Origin: Bacteroidota bacterium | Lineage (GTDB): Bacteria > Bacteroidota > Bacteroidia > Flavobacteriales > Flavobacteriaceae | Length of the DNA: 50,260 nt | Direction of reading: 5' to 3' | NCBI GenBank assembly: GCA_018829465.1 | Contig: JAHJTN010000011.1 | Location: forward strand, 1 to 50,260 | Shown: piece after piece, positions 43,094-50,260 of the stretch | Position numbering within the stretch: position 1 is the first letter of the stretch | Layout: each line of letters opens with the position of its first letter | Notes under the pieces: model-generated | Databases searched by the model: none | Told to the model about the DNA's origin: nothing | Seen by the model: the letters and a program-made list of their open reading frames with translations, nothing else | Program-made: the position numbers and the translations under genes

Positions 43094-43314
43094 ATGCTTA
43101 AAAACAGTAACATTGAGTATACAGAAACTAGAACAGAAATTACAATAACAATTGTAAAAGATTAAATTACAACTTTCGAAATGTTTGCAGCTTCAAAAGA
43201 AAAAAAGAAACAGTTCTTCTTTTTCACGGTCTTCCAAGCAATGAAAGAAATCTTGATTTGGCTCAAGAATAAAGTAGAAACGGTAGAAATGTTAAAATTA
43301 AAATTCTAATTTAG
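43094..43314 (+). pseudogene. Decayed alpha/beta hydrolase fragment
   Basis: The frame beginning at 43207 reads ETVLLFHGLPSNERNLDLAQ, the oxyanion-hole region of an alpha/beta hydrolase (HGLPxNExNLDLAQ). It then meets a stop at 43270-43272 and continues with SRNGRNV, still matching the family. Upstream, the frame changes across a run of seven A (43200-43206). No serine nucleophile motif or C-terminus is found. This is a gene remnant with at least one frameshift and one stop, truncated at both ends. Confidence 0.65.
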
Positions 43315-43414
43315 CTTACTGTTCACCTTTTTTTGGGGAATTATAAAAGCCATAGCCCAAAACTGTATTTTAATTTTAACCCATAACATTTTTAAGATTC
43401 TTGTAACAAAATCT

Positions 43415-43482
43415 TACTTTTGTCAACCAACAGTTTCGTGTCTAAGTTTGCTGTATCAGATTTACGTGAAATTAGATTTTAA
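43415..43482 (+). other. Orphan promoter element and 14-codon start fragment
   Basis: TACTTTTG (43415-43422), a perfect TAnnTTTG, lies 15 bases before a GTG at 43438 that opens a 14-codon frame MSKFAVSDLREIRF and stops at 43480-43482. The first nine residues resemble the start of metallophosphatase-type proteins (xFxVSDLHG). It may be the surviving 5' end of a lost gene. Tentative. Confidence 0.3.
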
Positions 43483-43502
43483 ATAACTGCCAAACATGCC
43501 AA

Positions 43503-43545
43503 GTTGAGCGCAGTCTATTAATGTCAGGTCGAGCGCAGTCGAGAC
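43503..43545. repeat. Two copies of the GAGCGCAGTC dispersed repeat core
   Basis: GAGCGCAGTC occurs at 43506-43515 and 43531-43540, 25 bases apart; the second copy is embedded in the larger palindrome GGTCGAGCGCAGTCGAGACC. Such GTCGAGCGCAGTCGA sequences are common between genes in flavobacteria and look like REP-type elements. Confidence 0.55.
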
Positions 43546-43618
43546 CCACAATGAAAGAATTTTTTTAATATTTTTACAATATAAATTACAAACCAAACAA
43601 ACTTAAATTTACACAATT

Positions 43619-44149
43619 ATGGAAACACCTCAAAATTCAAACAAAAATCTGATTCTTACCTACGGCATTTTGCTAGGTTTTTTATCCGTAGCCTTTGCCG
43701 TTGTACTCTATGTAATGGAGATGCACGTGGATGGCGGTTGGTTTAATTTCGTGATTAGTGTCGCACTATCTGTAGGCGTCTTGGTTTTGGCTTTCAATCA
43801 TTTTAAAAAAGACAACGGCGGTTTTATGGGCTTGAGTGACGCGCTCAAAATAGGTTTGGGCATCGCACTGATAGCCGGTATAATTGCTGTGATTTATCAA
43901 TTTATACTCACACAATACATAGACCCGGATTTTATGCAAAAAATGCTTGAAGTGCAACAGCAAAAAATGGTAGAAAACAATCCGGAACTTACCCAAGAAC
44001 AATTGGATATGGCAACTTCTATGGCAGAAAAATTTTCTTCACCCTGGATTACCTCTTCCATTACGCTCATTACAAGCCTGTTTTTTGGGTTTATCTATGC
44101 ATTGCTTGTGGGTGTATTCATGAAAAATCCGCGTCCGGAAAATCTATAA
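43619..44149 (+). CDS. DUF4199 membrane protein (second copy)
   Basis: A 176-residue DUF4199 protein with four helices (about 13-33, 40-60, 78-97 and 142-168). The loop between helices 3 and 4 is long, glutamine-rich and amphipathic (MLEVQQQKMVENNPELTQEQ), longer than in the copy at 42564-43046. In flavobacteria this DUF4199 type often precedes a dolichol-phosphate-mannose-synthase-like glycosyltransferase, as it does here. Function unknown. Confidence 0.87.
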   Translation: METPQNSNKNLILTYGILLGFLSVAFAVVLYVMEMHVDGGWFNFVISVALSVGVLVLAFNHFKKDNGGFMGLSDALKIGLGIALIAGIIAVIYQFILTQYIDPDFMQKMLEVQQQKMVENNPELTQEQLDMATSMAEKFSSPWITSSITLITSLFFGFIYALLVGVFMKNPRPENL

Positions 44150-44162
44150 GCGGTAATTTCCC

Positions 44163-44170
44163 TATTTTTG
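44163..44170 (+). promoter_or_regulatory. -7 promoter element (TATTTTTG) for the glycosyltransferase gene
   Basis: A perfect TAnnTTTG, 18 bases before the ATG at 44189 and 13 bases after the DUF4199 stop. It shows that the glycosyltransferase gene may have its own promoter, and that the upstream TTG at 44168 cannot be the start from this promoter. Confidence 0.5.
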
Positions 44171-44188
44171 AGGCGCAAACAAACCGCC

Positions 44189-45166
44189 ATGCAAATATCT
44201 GTTGTCATTCCTTTGTTTAACGAAGAAGAATCGTTGGTAGAACTCCACCAAGCGATACAAAAGGTTTTGAACGAAGCAAAATTCGATTATGAGATTCTCT
44301 TTATTGACGATGGCAGTACGGATGGTTCTTGGACAGTTTTGCAAAAACTAGCCACTCAAAATGATAGTGTAAAAGCCTTTAGATTTTCAAAAAACTTTGG
44401 CAAATCTCAAGCCTTGCATCTCGGATTCAAAGAGGCGAGGGGTGAAGTAGTCATTACAATGGATGCCGACTTGCAAGATAATCCTCAAGAAATTCCGGAG
44501 CTTTATCAACTCATTCAAGAACAGGGTTACCAACTCGTTTCAGGTTGGAAAAAGAAACGATACGATGCCGTATTGGCCAAAAACTTGCCTTCCAAACTTT
44601 TTAATTGGGCGGCGCGCAAAACCTCCGGACTCAAATTACACGATTTCAACTGCGGTTTAAAAGCCTACAGGAATGAAGTGGTGAAAAACATCGATATTTT
44701 TGGAGAGATGCATCGGTATATTCCTGTATTGGCAAAAAATGCCGGATTTGAAAAAATTGCTGAAAAAATTGTCCAACACAGCCCTCGAAAATACGGAAAA
44801 ACCAAATTTGGAATGGAACGCTTTATCAACGGTTTTCTGGATCTGCTCACCATTTGGTTTGTTTCCCGGTTTGGCAAACGCCCCATGCATTTTTTTGGAG
44901 CCATGGGCGTGCTTATGTTCTTCTTCGGTTTTTTATCGGCTGCCTATATCGGATTTATGAAGTTGTACAAAATTTATTACCTGCACGAGTCTGCCCGCTT
45001 GGTGGTGCAAGATCCTTGGTTCTACATAGCATTGACAGCGATGCTGCTCGGTACGCAGTTTTTCCTGACCGGTTTTTTGGGCGAAATGATACTGCGATCG
45101 GGCAAATCGGGTGAGCGCTACCGCATTGCGGAAAGCACGGACGACCCTAAAACACAAGAGCGATGA
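44189..45166 (+). CDS. Family 2 glycosyltransferase with two C-terminal membrane helices (GtrB/DPM1-like)
   Basis: A 325-residue membrane-anchored transferase. MQISVVIPLFNEEESL begins the GT-A fold; DDGSTDGSW binds the nucleotide and DADLQD supplies the DXD-type metal site. Two helices near 225-250 and 270-300 anchor it. The family uses UDP- or GDP-sugars to load polyprenyl phosphate, as in GtrB, ArnC and DPM1. The precise sugar is unknown. It overlaps the next gene by four bases (ATGA). Confidence 0.9.
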   Translation: MQISVVIPLFNEEESLVELHQAIQKVLNEAKFDYEILFIDDGSTDGSWTVLQKLATQNDSVKAFRFSKNFGKSQALHLGFKEARGEVVITMDADLQDNPQEIPELYQLIQEQGYQLVSGWKKKRYDAVLAKNLPSKLFNWAARKTSGLKLHDFNCGLKAYRNEVVKNIDIFGEMHRYIPVLAKNAGFEKIAEKIVQHSPRKYGKTKFGMERFINGFLDLLTIWFVSRFGKRPMHFFGAMGVLMFFFGFLSAAYIGFMKLYKIYYLHESARLVVQDPWFYIALTAMLLGTQFFLTGFLGEMILRSGKSGERYRIAESTDDPKTQER

Positions 45167-45978
45167 TGCCTGCTGCCAAAGCGATTCAAAGCCTACAAAA
45201 CCCTACTGTTAAGTATCTATTAAAGCTACAGGAAAAGTCGGCTTTTCGCAAAACTGAAAACAAATTTGTGGTGGAAGGTGTACGCGAAATTCAATTGGCA
45301 CTCAAAGGCAATTATCACATCGAAAAACTGCTATTTTGTCCGCATCTGGCAGGAGATGCCATTATAAAAATACGCAACAGTTTGCCTAAAGCCCTTGGGT
45401 TGGAGGTGTCGTTGGGGGTTTATCAAAAACTCGCCTACCGCGATTCTACAGAAGGTGTTATGGCATTGGTAGCGTCTAAAAACACCCATTTGGATACGTT
45501 GGTTTTTAAAACAAAAACGCCCTTGGTGTTGGTGATAGAATCGCCTGAAAAACCCGGAAATTTAGGTGCTATTCTACGCACTGCCGACGCCGCCCAAGTA
45601 GATGCGGTCATCGTGGCCGATCCGCGTACAGATTGGTTCAATCCCAATGTCATTAGAAGCAGTGTGGGCACAGTTTTTACCAACCAACTGGCGGCGGCAA
45701 GTACTGAAGATATTATCGCCTTTTTGAAACATAAACAGATTAAAATCTTTGCAGCCGAACTCAATGCTTCTAAAAACTATCACGAGCAAGATTTTACGGG
45801 CGCCTCGGCTATCGTCCTCGGCACCGAAGCTACCGGTTTGACTGCACCTTGGCTTAAAGCAGCCGATCAAAACATCATCATCCCCATGCGTGGTAAAATT
45901 GACTCACTCAACTTGGCTATTTCAGCTTCTATCCTTGTTTTTGAAGCCAAACGCCAACGCGGTTTTGCTTGGGTATAA
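45163..45978 (+). CDS. TrmH/SpoU-family RNA methyltransferase
   Basis: S-adenosylmethionine-dependent 2'-O-ribose methylation of rRNA or tRNA by a trefoil-knot enzyme. Motif 1 is NPGNLGAILRTADAAQVDAV, motif 2 VLGTEATGL and motif 3 IPMRGKIDSLNLAISASIL, all intact. An N-terminal substrate-binding domain (about residues 1-100) contains KFVVEGVREIQLAL. The length of 271 is typical. The target nucleotide is not set by the sequence. ATGATG gives two adjacent starts; the first overlaps the glycosyltransferase stop. Confidence 0.92.
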   Translation: MMPAAKAIQSLQNPTVKYLLKLQEKSAFRKTENKFVVEGVREIQLALKGNYHIEKLLFCPHLAGDAIIKIRNSLPKALGLEVSLGVYQKLAYRDSTEGVMALVASKNTHLDTLVFKTKTPLVLVIESPEKPGNLGAILRTADAAQVDAVIVADPRTDWFNPNVIRSSVGTVFTNQLAAASTEDIIAFLKHKQIKIFAAELNASKNYHEQDFTGASAIVLGTEATGLTAPWLKAADQNIIIPMRGKIDSLNLAISASILVFEAKRQRGFAWV

Positions 45979-46188
45979 CTTTTTTAAATAAAGTCGCTAA
46001 TAATTTGGTTAATCCTAGCGATATTCTTAAATTAGTTGACAGAATTTATAATTACCCATTTTTTTTAACTTAAAATTTGTAAACTTTTCTTTTCTAAAGT
46101 AAATTTATTAAACATTTTATTTTTTTTAAAATTAAATGTTTACAGTGAAGAAAAGAATCGTTTCAGAAAGTGAGATAAAATAGCGAAT

Positions 46189-48183
46189 ATGCCCCTATTC
46201 ACAACCTTGGAAAAGATTAGGTCTGATATCTTAGATAAGATAATTCAACAAAAACCATTGCAGTGTGTTTTGGATGATGTTATGCTGTATGTGGATTCGG
46301 CATTTCCCAAAAAGATTATTGGAAGTGTAATATTATTCGAAAATGAAACCTTAAGAATTGATGCGATTTCGGCTCCCGGTTTGCCGAATGTCAGTCTTGC
46401 AAAAATTCGAGCAATACTAACGGAAGACGAGAAGGCACTTTGGGAGCCGTCTTCTTTTAAATCGGATGGTATTTCCATAGATAAAGCACAGAAGCATCCC
46501 TATTGGATGTTGTGTAAAGCTACTTTTGAAAGTGAAAGTTTGGATAGGAGCCTTACTTTATCAATGCATTCCAAAAGCAATCAGCTGTTGGGATTGATGG
46601 TTATTTTTTTTGGGGAGAACAATGCGCTCGGTGAAGAAGAGTTATGTTTCTTCAAGATGTTAGCCGATATATTGACGAATACGGTTAACCATTTTCATTT
46701 TGTAAAACAAATAGAAGCGCATGAATACAGGTATGGATTGATGTTTAAAGGAAGTCCAATACCGATGTTTGCTTTTGATGTGGAAACCTTACAGTTTATA
46801 GATGTAAACCAATCGGCACTCGATAAGTACGGCTACAGCCGAACTGAATTTCTCGAAAAAAACTTATTGGACATCCGGCCTGAAGATGAAAGAAATAAAC
46901 TCCAACGATTTCTCAAAAAAGAAAGCCATAGAAAACACGCAGTCATGGAGGCAGGCGTTTGGAAACATCTTAAAAAAAATGGTGAATTAATCTACGCACA
47001 AGTTTCGTATCAACCCGTTCTTATAGAAAACAAACTTATCGGCTATGTGTGGATAAACGATATAACCGATCAGATAGAGATTCAAAACACACTTTCAGAC
47101 CAACAAAAACAATTGGTAAATATCTTGGACGGTATTCCGGAAGGAGTTTTTATGTTTCTAGAATCCGGTGAAATCTATGATGTAAATCCTGCCGGGCGAC
47201 AACTTTTGGAAATTGAAGATTCATTTCCCATTAAAAATAAACTTTTTGTCGATTTTATAGAAGAATCCGATAGAGAAAAATTTCTTAATCTCATCAACCT
47301 AAAAAAACACAGATTTAAAAAAACGATTGAGGTTGTTTTGGCAAGTCAAACGGGTACAAAGCGGTGGATAGAGATTAAAGTAACACCTTTACACCTTCAT
47401 GACGATAGCTTTTACTTGTTGGCTGTGGTACGCGATTTGACAAACAAAAAGCACAATATGCAAAAGTTGTCAGAGCAGAATGAGGCACTAAAAAAGACCA
47501 ACCAAGAGTTAGACCGATTTTTGTATAGTACTTCCCACGATTTGCGTTCTCCACTTGCTTCTATATTGGGAATTTTAAAAATTATTGAATCTGAAACACA
47601 AGAACCTCATACGATAACCCATGCCGAGATGATTAGAAACCGCATCAATCGGCTAGACCACCTGCTGAAAGATATTTTGAGTTTTTCTGTTAATAAACGT
47701 CATGAAGTACAACCGGTTTGTATCGATTTTCGCAGTTTGATAGAAGAAACCATAAGCAATTTGATGCATATTGAAACAGCTGTGAAAATCCGTTTCGAAA
47801 TAAATATCAATGACACAACCCAATTTTACTCAGATTTACAACGTATAAAGACTATCACAGAAAATTTGATTGGGAATGCCATCAAGCACCACAATCCTTC
47901 CGAAGCAGATCCCTTTGTCCGTGTGACTTTAAAAACTTTTCCGGATCGCGCTGTTCTTTCGGTTGAAGACAATGGCATGGGAATTGAAAAAGATTTACAA
48001 AAAAAAATTTTCGATATGTTTTTCAGAGTTTCCAGCCATACAGACGGAAACGGGATTGGTTTGTATTTGGTTAAAGAAACGGCAAAAAATATTGGCGGAA
48101 GTATAAAAGTTAAATCTCAACCAAATGAAGGTTCCATATTTACAGTAACACTTAAAAACTACAGAAAACATGGTGTTAACTAA
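46189..48183 (+). CDS. Cytoplasmic GAF-PAS-PAS sensor histidine kinase
   Basis: A 664-residue soluble sensor without membrane helices. A GAF-like domain spans about 1-175, two PAS domains about 180-300 and 305-425, and a coiled coil leads to the HisKA box STSHDLRSPL with phosphorylated His450. The ATPase domain has ENLIGNAIKHH, EDNGMGI and GNGIGLYLVKE. Its 3' end overlaps the next gene by 14 bases. The signal is unknown but must be internal. The roughly 200-base AT-rich region upstream shows no clear -7 element. Confidence 0.9.
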   Translation: MPLFTTLEKIRSDILDKIIQQKPLQCVLDDVMLYVDSAFPKKIIGSVILFENETLRIDAISAPGLPNVSLAKIRAILTEDEKALWEPSSFKSDGISIDKAQKHPYWMLCKATFESESLDRSLTLSMHSKSNQLLGLMVIFFGENNALGEEELCFFKMLADILTNTVNHFHFVKQIEAHEYRYGLMFKGSPIPMFAFDVETLQFIDVNQSALDKYGYSRTEFLEKNLLDIRPEDERNKLQRFLKKESHRKHAVMEAGVWKHLKKNGELIYAQVSYQPVLIENKLIGYVWINDITDQIEIQNTLSDQQKQLVNILDGIPEGVFMFLESGEIYDVNPAGRQLLEIEDSFPIKNKLFVDFIEESDREKFLNLINLKKHRFKKTIEVVLASQTGTKRWIEIKVTPLHLHDDSFYLLAVVRDLTNKKHNMQKLSEQNEALKKTNQELDRFLYSTSHDLRSPLASILGILKIIESETQEPHTITHAEMIRNRINRLDHLLKDILSFSVNKRHEVQPVCIDFRSLIEETISNLMHIETAVKIRFEININDTTQFYSDLQRIKTITENLIGNAIKHHNPSEADPFVRVTLKTFPDRAVLSVEDNGMGIEKDLQKKIFDMFFRVSSHTDGNGIGLYLVKETAKNIGGSIKVKSQPNEGSIFTVTLKNYRKHGVN

Positions 48184-48592
48184 AACGCAAAGTATTTTAA
48201 TTCACGTTGTAGATGATGTGGAAATGGATCTCTATATCTGTAATTATGTGATAGAAAGAAATTGGGAAAGAAGTATAGTGCAGAAATTCACAGATGGTTT
48301 ACAAGCCATTGATTACCTACATCAACATAAAGGCCTGCCAGAAAAAATACCCGATGTTATCCTTTTAGATATCAATATGCCAAGAATGAATGGCTTTGAA
48401 TTCTTAGATGCTTTTCAAAACTTTCCCGAATCAGTAAGACGTAAATGCAAAATTTTTGTTTTGTCCTCTACTTTTGATGCTTTGGAAATCAAAAAAGCCC
48501 AAAACCATCCCTGTGTAGTATCTTTTATTGAAAAACCCATTTCGCTCGAAAAATTAGAAAAGATAAAACGTCTTTGCAATTCAGAAATTTAG
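48170..48592 (+). CDS. Single-domain response regulator (CheY-like)
   Basis: A 140-residue receiver domain without output domain. The acidic pair is Asp15-Asp16, the phosphoacceptor Asp67 is in VILLDINMPRMNG, followed by the switch Ser in VLSST and the Lys in FIEKP. It is translationally coupled to the kinase through a 14-base overlap, and is the obvious partner. Having no DNA-binding part, it must act by protein contact, in a phosphorelay or on a downstream kinase. Confidence 0.9.
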   Translation: MVLTKTQSILIHVVDDVEMDLYICNYVIERNWERSIVQKFTDGLQAIDYLHQHKGLPEKIPDVILLDINMPRMNGFEFLDAFQNFPESVRRKCKIFVLSSTFDALEIKKAQNHPCVVSFIEKPISLEKLEKIKRLCNSEI

Positions 48593-48666
48593 GCTGTTTA
48601 ATCTTTCAATTATCGATATACTTTGCGTGTATTGAAGCCTTTTCATAAGATGCAAAAACATCGTAA

Positions 48667-49911
48667 TCAAAAGCGTCTGTCAGGCGTAAAAGGTCTTATA
48701 TCCATCGACAGTTTTTCACCGGAAATCATCTCGCTGATCAACTTGCCCGTAGCCGGCCCCAAGCTCCAACCCATCATGGCGTGGCCGGTGGCAAGTGTCA
48801 CATTTTGTAAAGCAGCAATTCGCCCGATGTAAGGCAAACCATCTGGCGAAACCGGACGCAAACCGCATTTGGCATGTTCCAAATCAAATTTGGAAATTTC
48901 CAAACCGGGATAGTATTTTTTTGCGGCTTCTGCAATCGCGTTTACCCTGATGTTGCTGATATGGTGATTGACGCCACCCAACTCCATGGTGCCACCAAAA
49001 CGCGTAAAACCCTGCATAGGTGTCACCGCTACTTTGGCCTCCATCAGTATGGCCGGATATTGAATATTGGTAGCTTTGTAAACATTTATAGCATAACCCT
49101 TTCCTGCCTGAAGCGACAAATGGAGTCCGAGTTTTTTCATCAAAACCGGGCTCCACGAGCCTGTGGCCAAAATCACCTCATCAGCCTGAAAACTTTTAAA
49201 GGTTGTATGCACTTTAGCGATTTTATTATTGGAAATATCAAAGTCGGTGACTTGCTCGTTTCTGTGAATGGCAACCCCAACAGTTTCCAAATAACTCATC
49301 ATATTTTTCATAAATATAGTGGGCGTTGTGTGGGCATCGCATTTGTAGAAAACGGCTCCTAATGCATCAAAATCATAGTGCGGTTCCAGCGCTTTGAGTT
49401 GCGCTTGGCTCAATATCTCAACTTCAAGACCTTCAGCTTTTACCCATTCTGCTACTCGGATTTCACTTGTGCCGATCTTTTCGGTTTTAAACACATTGAG
49501 CACACCTTTTTCCTCTAAGTGAAACTCAAAAACCTTTTCTTGTTTCATTTCTGTGTAAAGCGATTTGCTCAACACGTTGATATCTGCAATAATTTTCATG
49601 CTTTTGCGCACATGCCGAGCGTTGGCAGACTTGTAAAACTGCCACATCCAAAGGAGCAAATCTTTATCTGCCCGCGGTTTCAAGTAAAACGGGCTGGCTG
49701 GATTAAACATCATTCGCAGGCCTTTGGCCACCATGCCCGGTGCTGCCAGTGGTACTATGTGGCTGGGCGTCAGGTAGCCCGCGTTGACAAACGAGGCACC
49801 ACCGGTCATATCGGACTGATCGACCAGCGTAACCTGGTGCCCCTGCCGGTGCAGAAAATAAGCTGTTGACAGCCCGACGATGCCGCCGCCGATGATAAGA
49901 CAGGTTTTCAT
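48667..49911 (-). CDS. FAD-dependent D-amino-acid dehydrogenase/glycine oxidase-like protein (DadA-like)
   Basis: A 414-residue DAO-family flavoprotein. The N-terminal dinucleotide fold has IIGGGIVGLSTAYFL (residues 6-20) and ends at VTLVDQ with the ribose-binding acid. The C-terminal part contains CGLRPVSPDGLPYIGR and a GHAMMGWSLGP FAD contact, as in DadA, which oxidises D-amino acids to keto acids and feeds electrons to the respiratory chain. Substrate choice is uncertain: hydroxyproline-epimer oxidases look alike. Its promoter element is at 49934-49941. Confidence 0.85.
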   Translation of the reverse strand: MKTCLIIGGGIVGLSTAYFLHRQGHQVTLVDQSDMTGGASFVNAGYLTPSHIVPLAAPGMVAKGLRMMFNPASPFYLKPRADKDLLLWMWQFYKSANARHVRKSMKIIADINVLSKSLYTEMKQEKVFEFHLEEKGVLNVFKTEKIGTSEIRVAEWVKAEGLEVEILSQAQLKALEPHYDFDALGAVFYKCDAHTTPTIFMKNMMSYLETVGVAIHRNEQVTDFDISNNKIAKVHTTFKSFQADEVILATGSWSPVLMKKLGLHLSLQAGKGYAINVYKATNIQYPAILMEAKVAVTPMQGFTRFGGTMELGGVNHHISNIRVNAIAEAAKKYYPGLEISKFDLEHAKCGLRPVSPDGLPYIGRIAALQNVTLATGHAMMGWSLGPATGKLISEMISGEKLSMDIRPFTPDRRF

Positions 49912-49933
49912 AAACGTTTTTAAAAATTACACT

Positions 49934-49941
49934 CAAAAGTA
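49934..49941 (-). promoter_or_regulatory. -7 promoter element (TACTTTTG) for the DadA-like gene
   Basis: The minus-strand reading is a perfect TAnnTTTG, 22 bases before the ATG at 49911. Confidence 0.5.
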
Positions 49942-49977
49942 GCATATTACAAAATATGTTGCGTAATTTTTAATATA

Positions 49978-50008
49978 GACCTCACAGGTTTTTAAAACAT
50001 GTGAGGTC
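49978..50008. repeat. Palindrome GACCTCACA...TGTGAGGTC, possible terminator
   Basis: Nine perfect base pairs (49978-49986 with 50000-50008) around an A/T-rich 13-base loop. It resembles the GACCTCACAGGTTTT palindromes repeated in many flavobacteria. Read on the minus strand it lies after glyS and may help end that transcript, although no long T run follows. Confidence 0.65.
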
Positions 50009-50033
50009 TCAGCACATGCAATACTAAATGTAC

Positions 50034-50066
50034 AGACCTGAAAGATTTTCAAAACCTTTCAGGTCT
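50034..50066 (-). terminator. Palindrome AGACCTGAAAG...CTTTCAGGTCT, likely glyS terminator
   Basis: Eleven perfect base pairs (50034-50044 with 50056-50066) around an 11-base loop, 14 bases past the glyS stop on the minus strand. With the neighbouring element at 49978 it forms a pair of related palindromes that share the GACCT core. Confidence 0.65.
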
Positions 50067-50079
50067 TGTTTCAAAAAGT

Positions 50080-50260
50080 TTATAGGTTATCCAACCAATT
50101 TTTCAAATCTACGGCTGTGGCAATTTTGGCACGCAACCCGCTGATGGGCAGGCGTTCCTGCTGCATGCTGTCGCGGTGGCGGATGGTGACGGTCTGGTCT
50201 TCGAGGGTTTGATGATCGACGGTAATACAAAACGGTGTCCCGGCGGCATCCTGCCTGCGA
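50080..50260 (-). CDS. glyS: Glycyl-tRNA synthetase, C-terminal fragment (cut by the window edge)
   Basis: The last 59 codons of a class II glycyl-tRNA synthetase of the single-chain (alpha2) type. The visible sequence [20 protein letters not shown], then [16 protein letters not shown], is the characteristic end of the anticodon-binding domain. The gene runs off the right edge, so its start and length are not visible. The stop is TAA at 50080-50082. Two palindromes follow. Confidence 0.88.
   Translation of the reverse strand, partial: RRQDAAGTPFCITVDHQTLEDQTVTIRHRDSMQQERLPISGLRAKIATAVDLKNWLDNL

Noticed and set aside
44168-44188. TTG start seven codons upstream in the glycosyltransferase
   Set aside because: The TTG is part of the -7 element itself, and the ATG at 44189 starts exactly at the conserved fold.
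1-50260. CRISPR arrays, prophage, insertion sequences, secondary-metabolite or known defence systems
   Set aside because: No regular direct repeats, transposase, integrase, capsid or defence domains were seen in any frame.

Overview
The window reads as chromosome from a member of the Flavobacteriia (Bacteroidota). The grounds are AT-rich coding sequence, about twenty TAnnTTTG-type -7 promoter elements placed 4 to about 60 bases before start codons, almost no Shine-Dalgarno sequences, and a typical flavobacterial gene set (DUF4199, OstA-like, YbbR next to coaE, DUF349, MutS2, M61 and M28 peptidases, and the small lipoprotein often misnamed topoisomerase IV). The species cannot be named from the sequence. 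No phage, insertion sequence or CRISPR array was seen.

Layout. 1-1380: an AT-richer accessory edge with a GNAT acetyltransferase and an orphan membrane protein behind a cassette-border-like sequence. 1480-5819: an iron-complex/cobalamin-type ABC importer (binding protein, permease, ATPase) that encloses a HAD phosphatase and a CatA-like acetyltransferase. 5927-9888: an EEP-family protein, a PASTA protein with RluD, and a small lipoprotein with TerC. 9885-15135 (minus): parE, parC and a secreted protein. 15369-20090: YbbR, coaE, a histidine kinase with an OmpR-type regulator, then ftsE on the other strand. 20091-21650: two gene-poor stretches holding a palindromic repeat, a CoA-binding protein, hairpins and tRNA-Ser(UGA). 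21653-26868: a TSUP exporter, ndk, an M61 peptidase and rpsA.

27030-35878: a secreted protein with DUF2975, an M28 peptidase, mutS2 divergent from ung-hisF, and a DUF349 protein. 35982-38849 (minus): an OstA-like protein with a class III aminotransferase. 39127-40568: a small operon of a membrane protein, a winged-helix regulator and two tiny membrane proteins behind a palindromic operator candidate. 40779-44149: a Gfo/Idh/MocA oxidoreductase, a YCII protein, and two DUF4199 proteins separated by gene debris. 44189-48592: a glycosyltransferase, a SpoU/TrmH methyltransferase, and a GAF-PAS-PAS histidine kinase with a single-domain response regulator. 48667-50260 (minus): a DadA-like oxidase and the 3' end of glycyl-tRNA synthetase, separated by two strong palindromes.

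Most of the window is ordinary core genome. The parts most worth following up are the near-leaderless promoters, the sequestered SD-like hairpin ahead of rpsA, the importer with embedded enzymes, the operator-controlled membrane-protein operon at 39.1 kb, and the decayed hydrolase between the two DUF4199 genes.
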